Of a stretch of DNA of 64,000 bases, positions 30,911 to 43,400 are shown in pieces. Origin of the DNA: Drosophila pseudoobscura (Eukaryota; Arthropoda; Insecta; Diptera; Drosophilidae); the NCBI RefSeq assembly GCF_009870125.1, contig NC_046683.1:21461001-21525000 (forward strand), given 5' to 3'. The translations under genes were made by a program, and so were the position numbers. The notes below the pieces were generated by a model that saw only the letters and a list, made by a program, of their open reading frames with translations, was not told the origin of the DNA and did no database searches. Numbering within the stretch: the first letter of the stretch is position 1; every line of letters begins with the position of its first letter.

Positions 30911-32954
30911 GTAAGCTGAACAGTTTGTGCTTTCCCATTTACATATGTACATATGTATGTATGTATGTATCTCCCTTCAACTAGGAGTAATTCGTAATAG
31001 CTACGAGCATCGAAATAAAGAAACAAATGCATACCACAATCCGCAGATGACAGATTATAGGTTTCCCTCCAATAATAATAATAATAACTATAATAATAGT
31101 TTCTTCTTTTCCCGTTCTTTTCCCATCGCTCAGTCACAATGGAAATACCATTACCATAAAACCATTTAAAGTTATTTAAGTTATTTAGAACATTACCGAT
31201 AATATTTAATTGCTTTTTTTTCTTCTTAAAAATACGGAATTACGGAAGGGCGCTCAAGGGAGTTCGTTCCGTGAGGGGAAATTAGGGCTAGATTGTGCAT
31301 GGGGCATGGGACATGGGGCATGGGGCATGGAATTTGTTGTTGTTTGGTTCGTTCCCTAATCACCAGGAATTCACGAACCAATATCGGTATTAAGAAACTC
31401 TTAATAGCGACCGCAGATTAAGGAGTGATTTTCCGTGAATAAATTGCATTATTTCACTCTTTCATTCATTATCAATGATATGTTATATTGCTGTTCTTTC
31501 GCTACTAGGCCTATGGATGTACATATTTATGTATGTAATAGCCCCAAGTGGGATTCCATTTTGGCGCTAAGGCAACACCTGGAACGCACCTGTTGAAAGT
31601 AATTGCCCATTAAATTGGGTTGATTCGACGTATATAATGCCCCTCTATTTTGGGGCACACAGTCGTTGACCAGGAACTGCATCTGCGGAATTCAAGGGAT
31701 CCCACAGAGGCAAGGAATGCGCCGAGCCGGAATGCGAACGGGAGGATATGCATGCCTAGGCGTAGACCTAGTAGCATTCCCATTAGTTCTGCCCCTCCCC
31801 CTCCCCCTCCGTGCTATGTGTATTTAATCCGTATTCGTCGGTTTTCCCCTGATTCATGGTCCCCTTTTGTGATTCATTTGTGCGTACTACAAAGCTCCTC
31901 TCCCTCTCCCTCTTCCCCTCTCTCTCTCTGCTCTATCGGATCATCTATAGGTAGAGCTTTAGTTTATTTAAATGGGTTTAAATGGGTCTCTTTCACACAA
32001 AGGCAAGGCATCCGACACGGCACTGCTTTCCACTGCTTGCTTCCAGTGTGGCCTTGCTAAATTCTTGCCGGATTTAGTGTTTTTCTGGGTTCAGGGTTCA
32101 GTGCTTCCCTCCTCCTCCTACAGGTAATTTTTGTTGCTGGATTAGCCCGGCGATTTAATTGATTGGAATTTTTCTTGAATTATTCATTAACAATTGCGAG
32201 GTCTAGAGCGCCATTCAACGGTTATTGACAATGCAATGTTCCTTCCTTCTGCTCCTGCTCCTTCTCGCTCTCTCTCTCTCTCGCTCTCTCGCTCTCTCTC
32301 TGTCTCTCTCTATCGGTCTTGACTTTGACTTTGGTTTGTTTCGTTTCGTTTCGTTTCGTCTCGTTTCGTTTTGTTGTTGGCGGTATCTTCTATTATTGTT
32401 GTTCGTCTCCTTTTGTTCTTCTATTTGCTTGTGTAATTAGTGAACGGAAATTGTTTTGTGCGTCATTTATGTATGCATGCTCTGTGCATGTCTCTCTCTA
32501 TGTGCCTCTGTGTGTGTGTGTGTACGTACCTCTGTATGTATTTATATGCGAAGGTCAATGGGGCAAGTCGAGGTAACGCCCGCACCTGAGAGCTGAGAGT
32601 CGGCAGGATCTAAAATCCATATCAACGGAAATTAAATACAGCTGTGTTCATGCAAATAGCAGTGCCGCACCTTGCAACACTTCAGACTCTTGTTTTTTGA
32701 CACAATTCCTCATCTTAAATCTGACATCTGACATCTGACGCCTGACGCCTGACACCCGATTTAGGTGGGGGAGGATGCCAGAGACATAACCTTGCTAAAT
32801 CGCCCACTTCGATCCTCCCTTCGGTCTAATTTTTGTAGCCAATTGTCAAAAGTCAAATGCAATATTGAGAGTGCATGTTTTCAGTTCCAACTTAGCTTTC
32901 AATTCCTCCATATCTTGTGTTCTTGCAAGTCCAAAGGAAGCGATGCTTTCTTCT

Positions 32955-33190
32955 AAGACAGTTGTAGGAAATCTGATGAACCTGAGGTGGTCGACACCCT
33001 GCAGCGTCTCATCTGCAACTGTCCGGCTCTCTCAAGGGCAAGGAGGAAATACCTGGGTGCCCCGGTGCTGGCATCGCCACAGGACCTGCTGACACCTCGA
33101 TTCTCGAGCACTTTAAAACCACATAAACATTCCCGCGATCGTTCATGAAATGCCTCAAAAAGAGTTTTGAGAGCTGCGAGTCTACTACTA
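32955..33190 (+). mobile_element. Decayed non-LTR retrotransposon 3' fragment
   Basis: One plus-strand frame reads CRKSDEPEVVDTLQRLICNC followed by PALSRARRKYLGAPVL and SPQDLLTPRF. The C..C, H/L..CPALxRxRxKxLG pattern is the C-terminal end of RNase H-type non-LTR polymerases. Downstream, CTCAAAAAGAGTTTTGA (33,151-33,167) resembles CTCGAAAAGAGTTTTGA at about 49,629, suggesting related 3' ends. Confidence 0.55.
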
Positions 33191-33449
33191 GCGGCACTAC
33201 TAGCTATGGGCATCTCAAATATCGTATCTACTTATGGTACCTATGAAATCGAACACTAAGGGGGAGGCGGATGTAGCCTCAGTGAGGGTACAAATCGCAG
33301 CTTGACAGCTTTGGAATCATAATCTGTTTAAAATATCGTCGATCTATAGAACTTCAAAAATAAACAAGAATCCGAATACTAGAAACTGGAAGCGTCGAAT
33401 GGTACGAGTATTGCCAGTGAGGGTTCTGATTTGTGGTGGAAGTAGATGT

Positions 33450-33690
33450 GTGTAACACCCAGAAGCAAGGTTTCCGACCCCATCAAGCTTACGCATTCTT
33501 GATCAGCATAAATAACCGACTCGATATAGCCATGTCTGTCTGTTGCAGTGGCTGCGCACCACCTTCCACGCGCCTTCTCATTCCCTGTCCCTCTGTAAAA
33601 ATAGAGAATAAGAGACATGTAAGAAAAGATCACATGCATAAGCCGAGTGTAGGGCAGAGTACAAAAGCAGAGCCGCGGCTCACGATTTCT
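33450..33690 (+). mobile_element. DINE-1/mini-me-like repeat, copy 3 (short form)
   Basis: Begins TGTAACACCCAGAAGCAAGG, has CATTCTTGATCAGCATAAAT, CGACTCGATATAGCCATGTC and TGTCTGTTG. It then jumps to TTGCAGTGGCTGCGCACCAC, which matches the tail region of copy 1, so the middle is deleted. The palindrome GAGCCGCGGCTC (about 33,670-33,681) takes the place of the terminal hairpin of copy 2. Confidence 0.65.
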
Positions 33691-34438
33691 TTGTTTACTT
33701 TTTACAATTCGCGGAAGTTTCAATTTCTGAGCGGATTCAGGTGCCGTTATTTGAGGCTGAGATTTACATTCGGGAAGGTCTGTTCGGAATCGGATTACTA
33801 TGCCACAGGAGCGATTGACAGCCCTTAAGGGGTATGGGACCCCTTCTCCGATGTCATTTGTTTCTCTTTAATGAAATTGTGAGTTCTGGAAGAATCATTC
33901 ACTTCGAACATAGGCCTGGGAACATTTTCAAGCGTCGGATTCCGATTAAATGAATTCGCAATGAGCCCCAAGAATGTGAGACTCATTTCCTCTGGGAGCC
34001 GAATCCCAGATAAAGAAAGCACAGATATTTGCTGTATGTAGAGTGAAGCATATTATATTGAAAGACAGCAGCGCCCTTTGCGCGAAGGGGAATGCTGACG
34101 AATCTCTCTGATCGCTCCTCGATGGGTCCCAAGGTCCCAAGGTTTCGCTGTTCCACTAGCAGGTGCTGCTCCTGCTTCCCGGGGGCTGCTGTCCGATCGC
34201 CTATGGGAAATTGGTACCAGGGGGGGGGGTGGCCCGACGGTGGCATTAGTCGACGACGGGTTCAGCTAGCTTAGTATACATACATATGTATGTATGTACT
34301 AGATAGTATAGTATAGTATAGTATAGTATAGTATAGTATAGTCGTAGTAATGGATGTTTTGTTATACATTTTGTTTCATTTGTTTCATTCTGATTTGTTG
34401 CAGGTTCCGCCCTCCCCCCAAACAACTCCATATGCAAA

Positions 34439-37400
34439 ATGTCTAGTCCTGACGACAGAATACCAATACACGGTAAGTGGGTAAGAATGTCCTGCCTTTC
34501 ACTAGCTCTCTCTCTGTCTCTCTCTCTCTCTATGCATCCTTTTACCACCTCACCCACATTCTTCTTGGGATGGGGAGGGGGGCGCTTTTAGCTCGAAGCT
34601 TTTGGGCTTCCTCTCCTGGCGATTTGTTTCTTTCTTCTGGGCCATGTACATACATACGTAAATATGTACATAATGTACATAAGCATTAACGAAATTCGGC
34701 AATATACATACATACATATGTATGTTTTGTACATATATGTACACAGCACGAAAAGTACACAGAGAGAGAGTACGCCACACATACAGACACAGCATACAGA
34801 TACGCACACATGTGCAAACAAGAGCTTACACACACACACACACAGGCGATTGCCTTCCAAAAATAACTGTTATAATCATACATACACACAACAAAGCGAG
34901 CGTCGTCAAAGCAGTGTCGATGGGGCACAGTGATCCGAAAGTAGTTTGCTTAGTAATTTTCCATTTTCACCCCCACCGCCTTAATACTTTTCCCTGCTGG
35001 TACATACACATTTTTTTGTCAAAACTCAGACATATGTATTCCGTGCTTGTCCCTGCCACTAACTAAAGGTATCACGGTTTGCTCCTTCAAACTAAGGAAA
35101 CCCAAAACGTTTCCAAACAGCTGTTCCTCCAGCTAAGAGATCCGTGAGATGGGGATGAAAGGTATGCAGAAACGCACAAGATTTGTTTTTATTTAATTTA
35201 AAACTTCCCCCAAAGGTTTTCCCGAAAAGAGGTCCCGAGTGTCTTTGCTGCGTAGCGCCAGTACCGAAGATGTCCGTCCGATGTCCGAGGATGTGCATAG
35301 ATGCATCATTTTTTGATCTACATGATCTGTAGCAATACTTTCGGTGCCGATCCACTGTGCACGGCTCAGAGTCTCTGCTCCTAGCACTGCTTTCCTGTTT
35401 GTCCCTCCACTGGCACTGCCACTGCCACTGCCACTGCTTTATACCAAATACTGCTGCTGCTTTTCTCTCTGCTCGCTGCTCCAGGAGGGACGCCCAGCGC
35501 GCCGCTGCCTACTGCAGTGTCGTTCCCGGCAGAGCCGAGGAACAACAACAGGCACATTGTCCATGGTCGCGTCAACGCCTCTGCTCTGTCGGCATGCCTG
35601 TGCTGCGCTGCGCTGCGCTGTGCTGTGCTGCGCTGTGCTGTGTTGTTGTCAGACCCATGACAGATGAAAGTTTATTGTGGGGGTGGGGGTGGGGGTGGGC
35701 TGTCGGTGGTTGTGGCTGTTCCGTTCCCGTTTCTTTCGGCCATCAAAACCACTGTCAATGCCAAGCACGTGGATGTGAAATCCGTGGCCTGGCCCCTGGC
35801 GTAATCTGCTTCCTTCTTCTTATGCTGGGCTCCCTCTCTTTCTGGTATCTGCTCTTTCTCTGTGGGGATTCGTTCTCTCTCTCTCTCTCTCTCTCACTCT
35901 GTCTGTTTTGTTTGGGGTAGTATGACGGTCGCCGTGAAACGGGGGGACGGACCCAAAACCAAAAAGAAAAACATTCGTTTATCGATTTTCGTCTATTTTT
36001 AGACACAAAAACTTACTTGCCATTCAAACGTATGCGTGTGTGTGTGTGTGTGTGTGCGGTCGGACCTGGGCTCTCCTTTTCTCTTTGGTCTTCTAGCTGG
36101 TGGTGGTACTGCTCCTCCTCCTCCTCCTCCTCCTGCTCGGCCTCCTCGACAGCGACACGTGCAAGCCACAACAGACACTTCCAGGGATTTGTCTCCGTAA
36201 GCTGTTACAATGGGACCATGACCCAGGGAGCGTGGTCCATGGTCCCGTGGCCTTACCTAAGTGCTGTCAAGGACGACGGTAGCTGGGAGTCAGGACGAGC
36301 GGAGGAGTGTGCTTGCATAGCCCGGGCCTCAAGTAATCAATCCTCCCCCACTTCCCAATGACTATCTGAAACATGCCATTAGAAGTACATACATATGTAC
36401 ATACATATGTACATAAATATTTTGGAGGCACAGAACAGAGAGAGATAAAGGCTCGATGGAGTGGTGTTAGAGGATTGTCCATGGCAAAGGAGATGGTTAT
36501 AGGAGTAATCACCAGTCTATGAGCGGGAGAGGGAGCGAGAGAGGTGTCCTCGTCCAAGGGCGACTGACACTGACCGCCTGAGCCACCTAATTGTCTCCCC
36601 CCGTGACCCTGGCTTTCCACTCCCGCCCACCAACACCACCCCCACCCTCTTGTGTAATGGAATTGTTTGTCTAAGACGCAATAAGTGAAAAGTTTTTCTC
36701 TTCTTTACTTTTCCTTTGCCGTTCACTTCTGTTCTTGTTTTTGTTCCACTTAAGGCACGCATGGGGCTCCACCTGCTCGAAGGTCGACTGGGGGTGTCCC
36801 CCCGCCTCTCCGACTCCTCTCGAGTGTATTATGTACATACATATGTACATATGTATGTATGTATTTCTAGTGATTGCATTTTCTTCTATTTCAGCGATTT
36901 CTCCTTTGGCTCCTTCCCGTCTTTCTCTTCCCACTGCAAAACCTTTACCTGTTTTCCCTTCTCTTTTCCCGCCTTTTTTTTTCTTTTTCGATCGGACCGA
37001 CTCTCGCTCTTTCTTCCCTTCCCCGTCCCCTTCTCCTTCCTTCTCCTAGTCGCTTTTCTTTTATTGCTTTTACTTCTCCTTTCCTTTTTCCTTTCCCTTT
37101 TCCTTTCCCTGTCCCGCTCGTCTTTTCTCCCTCTCGCGACCTCTAGTCACTCGCCTCTTTCTCCTTTGCCATCCGCTGTGTCGCCTTCTTCCTATTGCTC
37201 CTTCTCCTCCCCCTCTGCCGCCCTCTGTTGTGGCAGTTATTGTAACGGAATTCCAAGAATAAAACTTAACTTTGACTGTTTCTCTCTCGCTCTCGCCCTC
37301 TGCCAGCCGTTATATAAAAACGTATGGCTTACATATCGATGTATGTACGTATATATGTATGTATGTATGTACGTACATATGTATGTATGTATTTATGTAT

Positions 37401-40400
37401 GTACATATGTACCAGTATGCATGTATTGGCAGTTTAACCTACTGGCCCACTACTTCCCTCTCCTCACCGTACAATAATATCGAAGCGTTGCTGCTGCTGC
37501 TGCTGCTGCTGCGTTTATTTATTCATTCATTTGTTTTTGGTTTTACTTGTCTTTTGGCTTTACATTTGTCAAGGTGAACCCTTGTCCCCTCTCCTTGCGG
37601 GCTTGGGGCGGGAGGCCACAGCCTAGAACTTCATTGCCTGACACGCCCACACGCCCACACGCCCCACGACCCCACAGATCCAGGCCCCAAAACAAAACGT
37701 TTCGCTGCCGCCGACGCTGTCGTTGTGTCTATTTTTAGAATGCGCGCGCTGGAAATTTACCCACATACACACATAGAGACACACACACACACACACACAC
37801 CACACATCCATCTGTACATGTGAACGCGTCCGGCCTGCCTATCACTCAAAACAAACTTATTGTGGAAGGAAGAAGGGAAGAGAGAGGCAGCGCAAAAGAA
37901 AGAGCAGGGGACCCCGAGAACCCAGAACATTTTTGTGGGCTCAAGCTAAAGCTTCAGTCTTTCTCTCCCTCTCCCTCTCTCTCTCCCGCTCTCAATATCT
38001 ACATATGTATGTATGCATGTATGGACATATGTTTGTATCTCCGCAACATGTACTCGTATCAACTTCCAATTGAAATTCAATTTCAATGACGAGACGAGAA
38101 GAGTCGAGACCCCCCCCCGTCCCCATCGTCATGGCTCTCATAAAGCTTTATAGCGCTTTCAATAGCCTCGCCGAAGGTATTATTATTTTAACCATGCATA
38201 TATCGAAATGCTCAATAGAGCGCACACATGTTACATACATATGTACATATGTATATTCCTGATCAGCTCCAAGAACCAAGAACCAAGTCCATTACCCATG
38301 CCCCATGGTCTGTAAGCTGTTTATGTATGTAAATATGTACATATGTACTTGTCTACATATGTACATATGTATGTACACTGTAAAACTCTGAGCTGGTCCT
38401 TTTTCAGATGGGGCACCAACGAAAATAGCACTAAAAACGATTTTGCATTGTAACTTTTACTTTTTAGAGCTTTTTGATATTTTAAGTTCTTGATTGGATT
38501 AAAAATCAGTGGCTTAGAGCCAGAAAGGCCGAAGAAAAAAGCCAAAGGATCAAAACTTTAATTTCAGAAGACAAGACCTATGCGAAGGGGGGGTCAAATG
38601 GTCGGTAGTTCAAATAAAATGTTCAAAGAAACACATGGAATAGATGTACTTATATACATACATATGTATGTATATATTTCTGGTAAAATTACTGGTTGGT
38701 AAGAGCAAGGAGGACCCGTTTAAGTCGGCCACAGAGCCAAAAAAAGGATCTTAAAAGATCGTCAAGTAGCAGCAAAGTTAGATCTTGCTTACAAGAACGC
38801 AAATAGTCCGAGGAAAATTCCACTTTTGACGGAAAGGCATAGGGCAGAAAGAGTTGGGCCAAAGAAAATTGGAGAGACATCCTGTGAGACGACTACCTAG
38901 TGCAGAATACAGCCCTCTGACTCGCATGTAAAACCATTAGACATGGAAAAGCAAGCATAATCGAATGGGCATGATTTTCGTCCTAGGAAGGTGACCCAGT
39001 ACATGGCACAGACCGATGAGGGATCAAGGGATCGTGTCTATAATGATATCTAAGAAACAGTGATGCTGCCTTGAGCGTAATACGAAATGGACATGTTTTC
39101 TGTCTTCCTACGGGAATATGACCCAAAACGATCTAGACAGAAAGCCTGAAAGTGGTTCGAGCACAATTCACTCAGTGCAATGGATTGGCTTGTTCAGTCT
39201 CCAGACTTGAACCCCCATTGCTTATATTTACAATAAAGATCTTTGGGGTATTCTGCAGGGCTCGAGGATCAATATCCCCAGGGTGAACCCTGAGGCCGTG
39301 ATGTTGAGCTGCTGTTGTTGCTGCCAAAGGCTAAACAACAAAATATCAATCTTTAAATACAACTCAGGTGCCATATTGTTATGCTCTGGGATACGTTAAA
39401 TTTTGACCCCATATTAGTCTTAACAAGGTTCATTGGAACCGTTGTTTAAACAAAATCCATCAATGCGGACACATTATCCACATGGTGCTATTTTTTTCGC
39501 CGCAGCTGTACATATATGTACATATGTATAAATATTCTTACAATCGTATGAACACATTTATGTATGTATGTGTGTACATATGTATGTATGTCTGACCGTA
39601 GTCGGCAAGGGGTCTATGGGTCTATCAACAAGTTTTGGTGAGAAAAGCGAGTTATTGGATCTGCAAGGGTATCAAAATCGTCGACTTTCGACGTCCATTC
39701 ACTGCTTGCGCATATTTTTACGACACCCAACACCCGACACACACGTGCACCCTGGAAGTGCTTTTGTTGTACCTTTGGTTTCTATGTCAACACAACAAAG
39801 CACGACACAACACAGAAGTTGACCTTGAAGAAAACAAGAAAAAGGGAGAAGAGCAGAGCAGAGCAGAGCAGAGCAGCATAGAGATAGAGAGAGCGGGTAG
39901 AGAGATGGAAGGAATGGAGTACGCATTTGTTTTTCATTCAAATTTTGTTTGAAAAAACCACACGACTACGGGAGAGGAGCACCCACACCACCAACTGGCC
40001 TGCTCCCCCTCCCCACCATGCAGCATTTGGCATGCAAATGTTTTCCACCTGCAGCAGCCAGCGCACCACCAAGAGCGAAAGAGACCCCACTTTGGTTCGG
40101 CTCGTTTTCTTCCTCTTCTGTTTTGCATTTGCACAGGGTTGAGTCGACGTGCGGATACTCTGGAAAGGAATCCACGGTCTCAAAGTTTGAATTTTTCCCA
40201 TTTGGTGCGCAAAATGCACTATTTAAGTGTTTATTTGTTAGTGTTTATACATACTTACATATGTACATATGTATACCATAAGCACATACATGTGCAAACG
40301 AAAGTGAAATATTCGTATAGCTTAACACTTTTGTTGTTGCTAGCTTTTCGTCTCATGTGCAGCTGCAGCGGCATACATGCATACAATGTACATGTGCATG

Positions 40401-43400
40401 CACATACATTTTATTCTTTCGCCGCACTTGCACTTGTATGAGTGCATACCCATGCTCCTCTACACTTTGTGCAATATGTGATGATGATAATGATGTTGTT
40501 GCTGCTTTTGCAGTGTTGCCACTTCTAAATATACTCCCCACAGCCATGCACGATTTATAAATGCTTCTAAAATTAGAACAGAACAGCAGCAGCAGCAGCA
40601 GCAGCACAGCGGAGCAGAGCAGAGCAAGCGCAGCCCGCAGCAGGTCACGGCCTGTTCGGTTAGATACGCACACTCGCACACTCGCACACACACACACATG
40701 CACACACACAACATAACCGAGTTGGGAACATGCTTTTGTGCTTTTTTTTTAGTTTTTTTTTTGTATACGCTGGCAGAGAGTATTACGATTCGGAGCAGAC
40801 GTTTGCCATAGTTACACTTGCCATACTTTTCGGGGCACGAGTGTAGAGTCGGAACCGAAGCGACGATCGGATATGATCGGTGTATCATTATCTAACCATA
40901 CGCTAGAGAGTGTTCCTTCCAAGTGGGAGTTGTCATGGGAGCGATAGAAGGGTATCGAATGCGTCGGCACCCGACGTCTGGCATCCTCTCCCGATATTGT
41001 TGTTGGCTGCTGCTGCTTTTGGCTTTTGTTGCTCTATTTATAGCCTCTCTCTCGCTCTCCCCCAATTCCTGCCAAACTCGACTTGCCAGCATCACCAATT
41101 GGACTTTTCGGTTAGTCATGTGTATTTGTTTTGCGCGCAATTAGTCCAGCAGCAGAGTGGGAGTGGGAATGGGAGTGTTTGCCATGGCAAACAATAAGAG
41201 CGGGAGAGAGCAAATGAGCACAAGGAAATGGTAACTGTTACCGTTCCGCTGCCCTTCTCAGTCTCTCCTGCGTCGACAGCGGCAGCGACATCGCCGGTGG
41301 CGGTGACAGCGATATTTATCAATGAAACATTTGCCGACTGCACTCTTCTAGCCGCAGCGGCAGCGGCAGCGGCAGCCTCAGCGACAGCGACAGCCGCAGC
41401 TGGCAGTGCTGTCAAATGTTCAGTTCAGGCGGAATTTTTCATCATTTTTTGTTTGTAGTGTCGCAGCAAATCAAATTAGTTGATCGGTGTTAAAAAGGGA
41501 AAGAGCGGGAGAGCGGGAGAGCGACAACGAAACAGGTCTGCTGCTGCCTCGACGGCTGGCTATCGTCACGTGCGAGGCTAAGAGAAGAAGAAGAAGATGA
41601 AAATGGAGAAACATTCGTACACTGGCCAAAACACAGCACAAAGTGCCATGTCCCCAATAGAAGGATATCTCAGAGTCACCATAGATTATGCACCTTTAGG
41701 ACAAGCCGGTCTATGGTCGCAGTTTAAAGGAACCTACGGACGAGCAAACGGTTCAACAAAATGTTGGGCTACCCACAGAGTACCCACATACATATGCTAT
41801 ACATACATATACTCATTTTTACATACATATGTCCATATATTTGTATGGTCGCTGTAATCGCTGTAAACTTTTGCTGTACAAGGTTACTAAAAATAGTCAA
41901 CACACATATTTACGTACATCCTATACCTATACTCGTATTTCAGACACATACATGTACATATGTATAGAGAGAGCGAGAGCGAGAGAGAGGTGTCCAAGTT
42001 GAGTCGTTTTGCTGGCATTCTGAATACGTATTAGATTTATTTTTAAAAGCGTCCGATAAGCGCGGCCTTATCTATATAATCAGCCAATAGAGCGATACAC
42101 ATACATACATATGTACATATGTATGTATGTACATGAATACATCCACTGAGCACTTCGAATAAGAGCCAGGCGCAGAATAATAGAGAGCCAGAGAACACGC
42201 CTCTGCTAACTCAAGGTGTATTCAAAGAAGGTGGGGCACTGCAATGGATTTTCCTGACCGCTCTTTCTGTCTTTCTCTTCGTGTAAACGGAAAGTAAATT
42301 CAGATACACATATGTAACCATAGAACGTAACCATAGGCACTCTTTAGAAAGACCCCAACTTGTATTTACAAATTCATTTGGATAACCAATGCTTGAATGT
42401 CGCTCTTTCACGTTCCAATTTTTGTTTACATTCTCAATTTGCAGATCTGCCACCAGAAGCCGGAAGCGATGAACGATTGCTGCATATAGGGCCAGTCCCG
42501 TTGACATTGGATTTCAAGCCCCATCCAGCGGTGGATATCGATCAGCAGATCATGGAGGTGAGTCTGCTTTTGGCTTGCTTTATTACGCCTTTATTCTCTC
42601 AAGAGCAGCGGAGGGGTACGCCCTTGCTCTCAGCTGTTCTCTCTCCCCCGAGAGTTAAAACTGAGCTTCGGGCCCGAGAGTGCGAACACAAACGAGCGGG
42701 AACGTTGTGAGTCGCAGCTAGAGCCGCGACTCTACATTTATAACCGATACTCAGTCAGTACGGAGGAGTGTACGGAGGAGAAAAGAGCCGTCTATGAGAA
42801 GGGTTGGGAAATATGTGTATACCTTAAAATATGGATCAAATCAGCCAGTTGTTCTCAATCCACCATCTCCTTCGTAGAAATTGCTACGGTTAGCGGAATA
42901 ACCTTGATTTTCCTTCTCTATCCCTACCCTCTGGCACTCCCACCGATCAAGCCCCCTTGACCACATTCCATTAGCCCCCATTGCTCGTATGTACATATGC
43001 ATATCCCCTTATTTTGGTGTGATTTTGATCCAGCAGCTATAATTGTTCGCCTTCGCCTTCGCGCTCGCGCTCGCTTTTTCTTTTCCCTCTTCCTGATTTT
43101 CCCGTTTTTGTTTTTTGTTTTGGTTAATATTTGTATGCTTTTAGTCGCTTTATTAATACTTTTCGCCTGGCCATGGTCTGCTTTGGCTCTGCGCTCGTAC
43201 ACTGCTTTCATCTGCTCCTCCTCTGCTTTAACTGCTTTGTTACATGCATTCGTGCAGGTTCGTGCGTGTGTGCGTATGTGTGTGTGTGTGTGTGGTTGTG
43301 CGTTTCCTTCTGCTCTGTTGGGCTTCGGATGCTCGCTCGCGCTCCCCGTTGGGAGTCTAAATATAAACGCGTGTACAACTTAATGATTCTATATTTATTG

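Larger units (their letters stand above)
30911..34403 (+). other. Putative HDAC4 5' intron
   Basis: Contains TACATATGTA-type repeats (30,941-30,967), ATGGGGCATGG repeats (31,296-31,330), CT-rich tracts (31,900-31,930; 32,265-32,310), GTTTCGTTTCG repeats (32,337-32,372), a non-LTR remnant (about 32,960-33,190), DINE-1-like copy 3 (about 33,450-33,690) and a TATAG pentamer array (34,304-34,342). No nested gene was recognised. Confidence 0.45.

Noticed and set aside
36716-37477. A 253-codon plus-strand ORF in HDAC4 intron 1
   Set aside because: It consists of TTCTCCTTT and TATGTATG simple repeats translated as F/S/L and Y/M/C runs. No family resemblance, and no plausible start context.
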